64,000 bases of DNA, taken from the NCBI RefSeq assembly GCF_016765795.1, contig NZ_JAESVP010000013.1, forward strand, positions 1 to 64,000, read 5' to 3'. The position numbers and the translations under genes are program-made. Within the stretch, counting starts at the first letter, position 1, and every line of letters begins with the position of its first letter. The notes beneath the pieces are model-generated. The model was not told where the DNA came from and made no database searches. It was given only the letters and a program-made list of their open reading frames with translations. This DNA comes from Fuscibacter oryzae (GTDB lineage: Bacteria; Pseudomonadota; Alphaproteobacteria; Rhodobacterales; Rhodobacteraceae). Below are positions 1 to 7,333 of the stretch, piece after piece.

Positions 1-500
1 AGCCAACGGCTCCGACCCGCCGCCGAAAGACCAATCGCCCCAAGAAAAGCGGCATGCTTGGCATAGGGCAGGCTTTCCCAGGTTCGTGCAATCGCAGCGG
101 ACAGGTACGACACCCCTTCCGTGTCATGCACGCGCCGCGCCGCCGTTAAGTCGGCCGCACCATCAATCAGCGGTGCAATCAGTTTCTGCAACCCGTCGGC
201 TGTCAGGATTACATCGGCATCCAGATATATCCTAGGAAACCGTCCCTCTAAGGCGTCATCGCCTGCTTGCAAGGCACTGGTCTTGCCAGGTCGGACAAGC
301 TCGATCACCTCTGCTGTCGATCCAGCAATGTGACGGATCAGCCAGGCGCTGTCGTCGGTGCAGCCGTTGCATACCCAGATAATCCTGGCATCAAGACCAC
401 CTACACAGGCCAGTACCGCCGGAACAGATTGTTGCAGGCGCGCGCGCTCATTCCGGACGGGTACCACGATGCCCAAAGGCGCGGGGTCGGTTTGGGTCAT
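1..500 (-). CDS. Family 2 glycosyltransferase, C-terminus beyond window
   Basis: The reading frame starts with ATG at 500 and runs off the left edge, giving 166 residues. The N-terminus is typical of GT-A glycosyltransferases of family 2: the GIVVPVRNE strand near residue 10, then a nucleotide-sugar-binding region with the IYLDADV segment near residue 93. There the DAD triplet is the metal/nucleotide-binding DxD motif. The family transfers a sugar from a nucleotide donor at the cytoplasmic face of the membrane; the acceptor cannot be read from sequence. The gene starts 3 bases after the stop of the upstream membrane protein, so it is the fourth gene of the NOS operon. Family is clear; substrate is unknown. 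Confidence 0.85.
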   Translation of the reverse strand, partial: MTQTDPAPLGIVVPVRNERARLQQSVPAVLACVGGLDARIIWVCNGCTDDSAWLIRHIAGSTAEVIELVRPGKTSALQAGDDALEGRFPRIYLDADVILTADGLQKLIAPLIDGAADLTAARRVHDTEGVSYLSAAIARTWESLPYAKHAAFLGAIGLSAAGRSRW

Positions 501-503
501 GAC

Positions 504-986
504 CTATTCCTTGGGGTTCGTAAGCAGAAAGCCCGCCGTTGCAAGCCATAGCACCGCCGCCAGGCGCCCACAAAACGATGCGGCGGTGGCCAGTATGAGG
601 TCGACCCCCAGCATAGCCATCGCAAGGCCAAGAAAAACCCCCTTGGTCGAGATCATCCATCGTGATCCCAGCAGAGAGGGCGGACGGTTGGCAGGCAGCC
701 AATCCTCCCATAGCAGACCAGTCTCACCGGAGGCGGTCAAGGTCAGGAACTGCTTGATCTGTCGGGTGCGGATGCCGTGGTGGCACCATTGCAATGCACT
801 GGCCAGTGTTGCGATTTGAAAAATCAGACTGACAAACCCGGCCTGTTCTGGGCGAAGAATTGCGAGTCCCGCCATCAAAACGAACAACACAACAAGCACC
901 TGAATAATAGTGTTCTGAAATAGGATGCGTAAAAGTAGTTCTTGCCGTAAAGATGCAATTTCGCTCGAAGATGAAATGGATGTCAC
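504..986 (-). CDS. Small four-helix membrane protein, unknown family
   Basis: A 160-residue hydrophobic protein, function not recognised. A GTG start at 986 overlaps the TGA of the NOS gene (GTGA) and has an AAAGGA ribosome site just upstream. I prefer it to the longer in-frame ATG at 1073, which would overlap NOS by 91 bases. I see about four hydrophobic stretches: residues 15-40, 47-70, 108-130 and 134-155. There is a basic and tryptophan-containing soluble loop between helices two and three. Its place between NOS and a glycosyltransferase suggests a membrane anchor, transporter subunit or scaffold for the product of the operon. That is inference from position only. Confidence 0.6.
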   Translation of the reverse strand: MTSISSSSEIASLRQELLLRILFQNTIIQVLVVLFVLMAGLAILRPEQAGFVSLIFQIATLASALQWCHHGIRTRQIKQFLTLTASGETGLLWEDWLPANRPPSLLGSRWMISTKGVFLGLAMAMLGVDLILATAASFCGRLAAVLWLATAGFLLTNPKE

Positions 987-2263
987 CAAGGCATCCTTTT
1001 CCAAAGTTTCCAGCGCCTCGTGATGCGATCTTGCCACATCTGTACACGAGTATTGTAACGGTCCCCGTACCAAGGCATCAAACGTAGGCCATCCCCACCG
1101 CGGTCGCGATAGAAATTGGGTACCGGATGGAAGTTGCGCATCCTCAGATGAAAAATCTCACTCGCGCTGCCGGCCTGAGGCGGCAAGAGCCAACGCCAAT
1201 CGCCAGGAACCCGGCGTCCTGCGGCTTGTTCGCGTTGATGAAACGTCATGAACTGGTCCGATGCACTGTGATGATCGACCATCGTCACCCCTGCGGCACG
1301 GAATGAGTGCAGAACCGCCCGGTTCAACTCCGTCAACGCGATGTCGCGCCAAAGGGGGGGGCCGGGCTCATTGATGTCGTGGCCAAGAGCTCGGGCCACC
1401 TGCGGCACAAGGTCATAGCGTTTTGCATCGCCGAAATTGCGGGATGCGATTTCTGTGCCCATGTAGAATCCATTGAAGGGCGCGCAGGGATAATCGATCC
1501 CGCCGATCGTCAGGATCATGTTGGTCACCAGCGGCACAGCATACCAGCGCAGGCTTAGGGCATCAAAGCCGCCGCTGTCGGGGTGGCAAATATCGATCTC
1601 GCGTACCGCACCTTCGGGCAACGCAAACATGTGTCGGCGGTCGGTCCGGTCTCGGATGAACAGGGGTAATAGATCGAACGGACCAGGCTTATCAGCGGGT
1701 CGCCAGCCCATTGATTGCGCGATACGCGTAGCTTCGACATTTTGGCGGTCGCCCAGCAAAACCCCGTCCAACCCGGGATGGCAAGCATACTGCACAAGCT
1801 GTGGGCTTTCGATCCAGCATGGCAGGTCCCGCCCCTGCACGGGACGGAATACCGACATCGTTGAACGCACTCGACCGTCGGCCTGTGCTTCACCCAAATG
1901 ACTGATCAGGCGCGAGTTGATCTGGCTAGGTTCGGTCAGGTGACGACAATCGACGACATCCAGACTTTCCCAATACAACCGCCCGATACAACGCCCGGTG
2001 TTGCGCCATGCAAGCCTTGCGCCGAAGGCCAACTCATCAGGCGTATGTTCATACCAGCCGCGCCGCGATAGGCTGCGGCGTACCTCGGCCCAGCGTGCCT
2101 GCCGCCCCGCTCTGCCCGCACTGCTGGCGTCGTGGAACTGGTCAAGGAAATGCCGGGCCTCTTCCTTGCGCTCCAACGCTGAGATCCGGCGAAGGCGGCG
2201 TTCCAAGGGGCTGCCGGTTGCAGCAGTGCCATCGCGAAAGAGCGCAGAAACAAGATGCCGCAT
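983..2263 (-). CDS. nos: Nitric oxide synthase, oxygenase domain
   Basis: 426 residues. It matches bacterial NOS oxygenases over almost the whole domain: the heme-thiolate segment AWRNTGRCIGRLYW (Cys92), PFNGFYMGTEIASRN with the arginine-binding Glu271, MVDHHSASDQFM near 329, and GDWRWLLPP near 355. NOS oxidises L-arginine to citrulline and NO. Bacterial forms lack the reductase domain and borrow electrons from cellular flavodoxin or ferredoxin reductases; no reductase lies nearby. Differences from Bacillus NOS (about 363 residues): an N-terminal extension of some 50 residues, a basic tryptophan-rich tail of about 37 residues, and Phe instead of the Trp before YMGTE. ATG 2263 overlaps the upstream TGA; GTG 2266 is an alternative start. 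It sits in a coupled four-gene operon, suggesting NO is made for a dedicated reaction. Confidence 0.93.
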   Translation of the reverse strand: MRHLVSALFRDGTAATGSPLERRLRRISALERKEEARHFLDQFHDASSAGRAGRQARWAEVRRSLSRRGWYEHTPDELAFGARLAWRNTGRCIGRLYWESLDVVDCRHLTEPSQINSRLISHLGEAQADGRVRSTMSVFRPVQGRDLPCWIESPQLVQYACHPGLDGVLLGDRQNVEATRIAQSMGWRPADKPGPFDLLPLFIRDRTDRRHMFALPEGAVREIDICHPDSGGFDALSLRWYAVPLVTNMILTIGGIDYPCAPFNGFYMGTEIASRNFGDAKRYDLVPQVARALGHDINEPGPPLWRDIALTELNRAVLHSFRAAGVTMVDHHSASDQFMTFHQREQAAGRRVPGDWRWLLPPQAGSASEIFHLRMRNFHPVPNFYRDRGGDGLRLMPWYGDRYNTRVQMWQDRITRRWKLWKRMPW

Positions 2264-3801
2264 CACATCAACCCGTCGAACTGCCGTGCCGCGTCCCGAA
2301 TTTCGCGCCGGTTGATCTGGTAGACCAGATCCAGCGCTCGCGCCTTTGCCCGCCGATAGGCGGCATCACGCGGCTCTCGGGTGCGATAGAGGACGCGGGC
2401 CCGACGATTATCCAGTCGCACGATGTCAAGCGTTGATGCGCCATCTGCCTTTTCGCTGAGAGCCCGCCAAATTGGCGTGCCGGTGTGAATCGTGAAATCG
2501 TTAAACCGCACCCGATCAAGAAAAAGCGCGTGTTCTTCAAGAAACCTGACAGTGGCCTGCATATCCTCCGCAGTCTCCCCGGGAAAACCTTTGAACATCG
2601 TACAACGGATCGAAAGGCCCGCATCATGTGCATCACGGATGAAAGTGCTGTTGCGTTCCACGGAGGACCCCTTGCGCATCGCGTCCAATAACGCTTGGCT
2701 GCCACTCTCAAGACCAAAGGAAATGCGCCGCATTCCTCCCTCTGCCGCCGCATGCAGATCGGCGCGCGTGAGGCCATTATCGGCACGCTGATCTACATGA
2801 ACGGTGCCGACCCATTCAGCCCCCTGCACATAGCGCCCGAGGCCCTTGGCAACACCGCGGATCATGCCGGGCCAAGAGTTGAGCTTCAGGTCAAGGAATA
2901 GGAAATTTGTCGTCTCGTGCCGCCGGGCCTGTTCCTGCATCTCGACAAGTACGTTTTCAACGCTCCGTGTGCGGAAGGTTCGCCCACTGACCGAAATCAC
3001 GTCGGAGCAAAACAGACACTGGTCCCACTGACACCCGCGCCCGGTCATCACAGGAACGATGCGTACTGGATAGCGGTCCCACGGAAAATCGGTGAAATCT
3101 GGTATCGGCGCCGCATCCAGGTTGCGCAGCGGCTGCGCGGGAGCTGACCTGCGCCCATCGGCGAGTACGACACCAGTGTGGCTCAGCATATCCCGATCCG
3201 ATACCAGTGCCTCTGCCAAATCCGCAAGATCGCGGTCTACCTCGGCGCCCACCACTGCCGAGACGCCTGGCAGCGCGCGCCAGACATCGGCGGTTTCAGC
3301 AATGTTGAACATTGGCCCGCCCAACAACACCGAAACCCCCTTTGTCTTGGCTAGGGCCGCGATGGCACGGAGACTTTCAAAATGCTGCAAATAGGCTGAT
3401 ACAAGAATGACATCAGGCTTGCGCTCAAGCGCCCTGGCCACTTCGCGCAGAACGACTGGATGCGCTCTTTCGGCGGCGCGGCTCGCCGCCTGACGCAGCA
3501 GATCTCGCGCCCGCAGTATGGGCGACCAATCCGACAGATGAATTCGCCGCTTTGCATGGTCAAGCAGAGTCTCTTGCCGCTCTCGCTGTGTTGCGGGCAC
3601 GTCATAGGCAAGAGGACATAGTACTTCAACCTGATGGCCGCGATTACGAAGCGCTGCCGCGAGAATGCCGACGGCAAGCGTTGGAAAGCTAGCAAAATTG
3701 TTTAAATCCACGATCAAAAATCGTGAGCCAACCGCGCCTTGTGAAGTAATTTGATCTGACGAAATGTTCGCCGAACGAGGCGGCCGCAAAGCACGGGTCA
3801 T
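2263..3801 (-). CDS. B12-binding-domain radical SAM enzyme
   Basis: 512 residues from ATG 3801. An in-frame extension upstream to 3900 reads unlike protein and is left out. Residues 26-165 form a Rossmann-like cobalamin-binding domain without the DxHxxG motif, as in many cobalamin radical SAM enzymes. The radical SAM core begins with GRGCQWDQCLFC, in which Cys257, Cys262 and Cys265 form a Cx4Cx2C cluster site, a spacing found in some B12-radical SAM families. RISFGLESGSQ and FKGFPGE are typical core strands. Such enzymes methylate or rearrange unactivated carbon or phosphorus centres. The product is unknown. As the first gene of the operon, coupled to NOS by a TGA/ATG overlap, it points to a biosynthetic or modification pathway. 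Confidence 0.88.
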   Translation of the reverse strand: MTRALRPPRSANISSDQITSQGAVGSRFLIVDLNNFASFPTLAVGILAAALRNRGHQVEVLCPLAYDVPATQRERQETLLDHAKRRIHLSDWSPILRARDLLRQAASRAAERAHPVVLREVARALERKPDVILVSAYLQHFESLRAIAALAKTKGVSVLLGGPMFNIAETADVWRALPGVSAVVGAEVDRDLADLAEALVSDRDMLSHTGVVLADGRRSAPAQPLRNLDAAPIPDFTDFPWDRYPVRIVPVMTGRGCQWDQCLFCSDVISVSGRTFRTRSVENVLVEMQEQARRHETTNFLFLDLKLNSWPGMIRGVAKGLGRYVQGAEWVGTVHVDQRADNGLTRADLHAAAEGGMRRISFGLESGSQALLDAMRKGSSVERNSTFIRDAHDAGLSIRCTMFKGFPGETAEDMQATVRFLEEHALFLDRVRFNDFTIHTGTPIWRALSEKADGASTLDIVRLDNRRARVLYRTREPRDAAYRRAKARALDLVYQINRREIRDAARQFDGLM

Positions 3802-3834
3802 TTGTACGTTCCGAGAATAAACTGACTGTTGGTG

Positions 3835-3840
3835 ATTATA
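3835..3840 (-). promoter_or_regulatory. Candidate -10 box for the NOS operon
   Basis: A TATAAT hexamer lies 33 bases upstream of the radical SAM start codon in an AT-rich stretch. A TTGTAC at 3855-3860 is 14 bases from it (short), and GGATTG is 17 bases from it (weak). Either could serve as a poor -35 element, so this is tentative. Confidence 0.25.
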
Positions 3841-3941
3841 TCTCGTTAATCTGTGTACAATCCTGCTTTGATTGCAATCTATAAATCCGGCATGCTTCAA
3901 TATGAGGCTGGGCAGGCCGCTGTTATTACTGCGGTCTGCCG

Positions 3942-4202
3942 ATGTGGGATGATCCCGCCTCTACAGGATCACCGTTCGGCTCAAAAGCCGTACCGGAGGC
4001 CCTGCACTGCACCGCCGAACATCTCCACCCCCGATCCGAGGGAGGCCAAGACACGACCGATAATATTGTCGCCGCTTGCTGGTACTGCAACAGCCGACGC
4101 CACCGGCGGAAACACCCGCTGTCCCCCGAAGCGCATCGCCTGCGTGTGCAACAGCGCATGACGGCCGGCAAATGGCATTCGACAGCTTCGGAAGTTGCCT
4201 GA
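3942..4202 (+). CDS. HNH endonuclease domain protein, start probably lost
   Basis: 86 residues from the first in-frame ATG. The HNH (beta-beta-alpha metal) motif is plain: CTAEHLHPRSEGG, then DNIVAACWYCNSRR with the zinc-binding CxxC. These domains cut DNA in phage, restriction and homing systems. Directly upstream in the same frame the DNA still codes CYYCGLP (3921-3941), the first CxxC of the zinc site, but an in-frame TGA at 3903 leaves no usable start before it. In a neighbouring frame an ATG at 3902 gives MRLGR. A one-base indel near 3905-3920 may therefore have separated the start from the domain. It is either a decayed gene or one with a sequencing error. Confidence 0.55.
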   Translation: MWDDPASTGSPFGSKAVPEALHCTAEHLHPRSEGGQDTTDNIVAACWYCNSRRHRRKHPLSPEAHRLRVQQRMTAGKWHSTASEVA

Positions 4203-4226
4203 CACGGTTGATCGCGCGGACCAAGC

Positions 4227-5126
4227 CTAGGACCGCGCTTCTTCTGTGAACATGTTGGCGGCCACAAAATCCAGAAACGCTCGCGTTCGTCGCGCCAGAC
4301 GGCGCTGCCCGATATAGACCGCATGGACATCAAGCCGAGGACCGCACACACCCGGCAGGACATGTTCAAGCCTGCCCACATCGAGGTCGGCTTTCACCAT
4401 GTAGTCGTGGCAAAGCGCGATGCCTTCGCCTTCGATCACCAGATCGCGGGCCAGACGGGCGCTGTTCACAAGATAGGGGCCGGAGACGGTGATCCGGTGT
4501 ATCTGCCCGTCTTCGGTCAGGGGCCAGGCCCCGTCGCCGCGCATATTGGTGTCGCGGATGCAGCAGTGGGGGACAAGGTCGCCAAAGGTTTCGGGGCGGC
4601 CCGCATGATCGAGATGCGCGGGCGAAGCCACCAGCAGCAGGCTGATCTGGCCGAGCTTGCGGGCGATCAGCGCCGAGGTGTCCAGCCGCCCGATGCGGAT
4701 GGCGACGTCGATCCCCTCCGCGGCCAGATCGACGAAGCGGTCGGACAGGCGCAAGTCGATGGTCAGATCTGGATGCAGGGCGCGGAAGCGGCGCATCAGC
4801 GGCAGCACCCGCAGTTCGCCATAAGTGACCGGAGCCGAGACGCGCAGCGTGCCAGACAGACCGCGGCGTGCCTCGCGCAGCTCGCCGGTCATCTCCTCCA
4901 GCTCGTTCAGCCAATCTGGCGCGCGGGCCATCAGCTGCTCGCCCGCCGCTGTCAGGCCAAGACGTCGGGTGGTGCGGTGCAGAAGCTGGGTGCCAAGCTG
5001 CGCTTCCAGTTCGCCCATGTATTTCGATGCCAGTTTGGGTGACATCCCCAACCGCGCCGCCGCGCCCGAGAACGACCCGGTTTCGACCGAGGCCACAAAG
5101 ACGCGGATGCCGTCGACCAGATCCAT
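4227..5126 (-). CDS. LysR-family transcriptional regulator
   Basis: 299 residues, full length for the family. The N-terminal winged helix-turn-helix (residues 1-60, GSFSGAAARLGMSPKLASKYM) is followed by a linker helix and a two-lobed effector-binding domain starting at GTLRVSAPVTYG (residue 92). It belongs to the large LysR subgroup near AaeR/DsdC-like regulators with a C-terminal RRTRAFLDFV. It is divergent from the oxidoreductase at 5264 with 137 bases between starts, so it most likely controls the oxidoreductase-DoxX-esterase-DODA set to the right. These sets usually respond to quinones or aromatic aldehydes; the inducer here is unknown. Confidence 0.88.
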   Translation of the reverse strand: MDLVDGIRVFVASVETGSFSGAAARLGMSPKLASKYMGELEAQLGTQLLHRTTRRLGLTAAGEQLMARAPDWLNELEEMTGELREARRGLSGTLRVSAPVTYGELRVLPLMRRFRALHPDLTIDLRLSDRFVDLAAEGIDVAIRIGRLDTSALIARKLGQISLLLVASPAHLDHAGRPETFGDLVPHCCIRDTNMRGDGAWPLTEDGQIHRITVSGPYLVNSARLARDLVIEGEGIALCHDYMVKADLDVGRLEHVLPGVCGPRLDVHAVYIGQRRLARRTRAFLDFVAANMFTEEARS

Positions 5127-5263
5127 CGTCGCCCCAATTCAGAACAATTCGGCGAAAGTCATAGCACACCTTCGTCATTTTCGCCAGACGCTGCACGGCT
5201 CATATTTCGGGCATGACCAAGGCGGCCAGAACGGTCGCAAGGTACTGGAATGGAGTGACTGAC

Positions 5264-5893
5264 ATGAAGATCGCAATCATCGGAACCGGCGGCATCGGCG
5301 CGGGGCTGGCTTCGGTTCTGGCAAACGGCAAGAACGAGGTCACTGTGTCCGATCGCAAGGGTGGCGCGGATGCAGCGGCGAAACTGGCCGGGCGCGGCGT
5401 GTTGGTGCGGGCCGCCGAGGTTCGCCCGGCGGTGGCCGCGGCGGACGTGGTGATTCTGGCGGTGCCTTACGGCGCTGCGGCGGGTCTGGCCGAGGTCGCC
5501 GATTTCGCAGGCAAGATCGTGGTTGATGTGACCAACCCGGTGAAAGAGGACTTCTCGGGCCTTCTGGTAGGCCACACCACTTCGGCCGCTGAAGAGATCG
5601 CCCGCGCGCTGACCGGGGCAAAGCTGGTGAAGGCCTTCAACACGGTCTTTGCGCAGGTCTATGATCAGGGGCTGATCTTCGGGGCGACCCCGGTGCAGAC
5701 CTTCGTTGCCGCCGATGATGGCCACGCCAAGGCCGCGGTAATCGCGCTGGCACAGGAGGCAGGCTTTGACGTCCGCGACGCCGGGCCGCTGTCGAACGCC
5801 CGCCATATCGAACCGCTCGCCTACCTCAACATCCAGTTCGGCTACATGCTGGGGCAAGGCACCCAGATCGCGCCCGTCTGGCTTTCCCGTTAA
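5264..5893 (+). CDS. NAD(P)-binding oxidoreductase, F420-dependent NADP reductase-like
   Basis: 209 residues. The N-terminus is a dinucleotide-binding Rossmann fold (MKIAIIGTGGIGAGLASVL) and the rest matches the NADPH-dependent F420-reductase/Npx-type family: DVVILAVPYGA, VVDVTNPV, LVKAFNTVFAQ, and a C-terminal NIQFGYMLGQGTQIAP. Despite the family name, proteobacterial members do not use F420 and are usually flanked by stress or quinone-metabolism genes, as here. ATG 5264 has GGAG ten bases upstream. It starts the run of genes opposite the LysR regulator. Physiological substrate unknown. Confidence 0.85.
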   Translation: MKIAIIGTGGIGAGLASVLANGKNEVTVSDRKGGADAAAKLAGRGVLVRAAEVRPAVAAADVVILAVPYGAAAGLAEVADFAGKIVVDVTNPVKEDFSGLLVGHTTSAAEEIARALTGAKLVKAFNTVFAQVYDQGLIFGATPVQTFVAADDGHAKAAVIALAQEAGFDVRDAGPLSNARHIEPLAYLNIQFGYMLGQGTQIAPVWLSR

Positions 5894-5916
5894 CCTTGTC
5901 CTCAAGGAATAAAGAA

Positions 5917-6321
5917 ATGATCGATCTCAAGACCGCTCCATATGCCATCCTCGCGCTGCGCGTGACCACTGGTGCGCTGTTTCTGTTCCACGGCCTCGTG
6001 AAGCTCTTTGTCTTCACACCAGCCGGAACTGCAGGATATTTCGAATCCATCGGCCTGCCCGGTACCCTCGGCTACCTGACCATGCTGATCGAGATCGCAG
6101 GCGGCCTCGCGCTGATCCTCGGGATCAAGGCCCGGATCGTGTCTCTGGCCTTGGTTCCGGTGCTGCTCGGGGCTGCCTGGTTCGGCCACGGCGCATCGGG
6201 CTTCAACTGGTCGAACCCGAACGGCGGCTGGGAATACCCGATGATGTGGGCCATGGTGCAGGCGGCCCTCGCCGCCGTCGGCGACGGGGCCAATGCTATG
6301 TTGCCGTCGAAGCGCGCTTGA
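5917..6321 (+). CDS. DoxX-family membrane protein
   Basis: 134 residues with four hydrophobic helices, the normal size and topology of DoxX/YphA proteins. Typical family features are ALRVTTGALFLFHGLVKL in the first helix, a loop with the SIGLPG turn, IEIAGGLALILG in helix two and GGWEYPMMW before the last helix. DoxX proteins are inner-membrane proteins linked to thiol and quinone stress; the exact reaction is unsettled. ATG 5917 has an AAGGAA ribosome site. It lies 23 bases after the oxidoreductase and is probably in the same transcript. Confidence 0.9.
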   Translation: MIDLKTAPYAILALRVTTGALFLFHGLVKLFVFTPAGTAGYFESIGLPGTLGYLTMLIEIAGGLALILGIKARIVSLALVPVLLGAAWFGHGASGFNWSNPNGGWEYPMMWAMVQAALAAVGDGANAMLPSKRA

Positions 6322-6383
6322 CCCCTGCGATCTCTGCGCCGGGCATCCGGCGCGGGCCACCCAGCTGAAGGAGAGACAAGACG

Positions 6384-6677
6384 TTGGTGAACGGCAAATT
6401 GACGGCAAACTGGCATCCGGTGCAGGCCAAGGAAGAACAGGGACGCTTTGTCCGCCAGCAGTCGTCCTCCCGCAACTGGATCACCGCCGATGACTTCGCC
6501 GGGCCGACTGGCAAGGGAGCCCGCATTGCCCGCGTCCTGCGCCTGCCCGGCGTGCGGGAAACTGTCTATCTCGACCACGTCAAGGCCGGATATTACCCGA
6601 TCAAGGCGCTGAACCAAAGTGGGACCGAGCCCATGCGCGCCGACAATGTTACCGACCTTCTGCAGGCCACCCAATGA
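6384..6677 (+). pseudogene. Glutathionyl-hydroquinone reductase with large internal deletion
   Basis: 97 codons remain of a family normally about 310-330 residues long. Residues 1-47 match the N-terminus of the YqjG/PcpF family (GRFVRQQSSSRNWITADD, then GPTGKG). Residues 54-97 match its C-terminus (LPGVRETVYLDHVKAGYYP, then the residues around ALNQSGTEP). Everything between is gone: the thioredoxin fold with the catalytic CPW cysteine and most of the helical glutathione-transferase domain. The join near 6525-6545 keeps the reading frame, so a short protein could still be made but cannot be catalytic. A TTG start at 6384 (or GTG 6387) follows an AAGGAGAG site. The end overlaps the next start by ATGA, showing the operon was once intact. 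Confidence 0.75.
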
Positions 6678-7267
6678 TCGGGTCTTACAAGCATGTCATC
6701 TTTCTGCATGGTGTCGGAAGCAGCGGAGCAGCCATGCGTCCTCTGGCCGAAGTCCTTGCGCTGCCGCAGCCCGCCGTTTGTCCGGATGGGCTGCAACCCT
6801 TTGACATGGGGGCTGGACGGCAGTGGTTTTCGGTCAAGGGGGTGACGGAGGCAAACCGCCCTGGTCGTATCGCCGAAGCGATGCCAGCCTTCGCCGATCT
6901 GATCGCAAGCCTTGGCTCTCCCCGCGACAGCGTGCTGATCGGCTTTTCCCAAGGCGCAATCATGGCACTGCACGCCGTCGCCGCAGGTATGCCGGTGGCG
7001 GGCGTCATTGCGCTTTCGGGTCGATTGGCGGGACCGGTTGGCTCACGCGGCGATTGGCCTTCCGTCACGCTAATGCATGGCGCCGACGATCCGGTGATGC
7101 CGCCTGCTGTTGCCCGCGCTACCGAGGCCTGGTTGCAAGACGCCGGAGCGACACCACGGCTGATCGTATTCGATGGTCTTGGGCATGCGATTGACGCGCG
7201 CATTCTCAAGGCAGTTCGTGATACCCTTTCCCTGTCTGGTGGGGACGCCGCGCGCCTATCTACCTGA
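6674..7267 (+). CDS. Alpha/beta hydrolase, carboxylesterase/phospholipase type
   Basis: 197 residues, cytoplasmic, normal length for the YpfH/phospholipase-carboxylesterase family. The fold starts at HVIFLHGVGSSG. The nucleophile elbow is GFSQG (Ser92); the acid is in LMHGADDPVMP and the histidine in GLGHAID. Family members cleave short acyl esters; substrate unknown. The start overlaps the stop of the decayed hydroquinone reductase, so the two were co-translated. It belongs to the quinone/aromatic stress set together with DoxX and the DODA-type dioxygenase. Confidence 0.87.
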   Translation: MIGSYKHVIFLHGVGSSGAAMRPLAEVLALPQPAVCPDGLQPFDMGAGRQWFSVKGVTEANRPGRIAEAMPAFADLIASLGSPRDSVLIGFSQGAIMALHAVAAGMPVAGVIALSGRLAGPVGSRGDWPSVTLMHGADDPVMPPAVARATEAWLQDAGATPRLIVFDGLGHAIDARILKAVRDTLSLSGGDAARLST

Positions 7268-7333
7268 CACCATTTGTTCCTTGCTACGGGCTTTCGCCAA
7301 CAGATGCCCATCACACCTGGCCGGGAGGCTACT

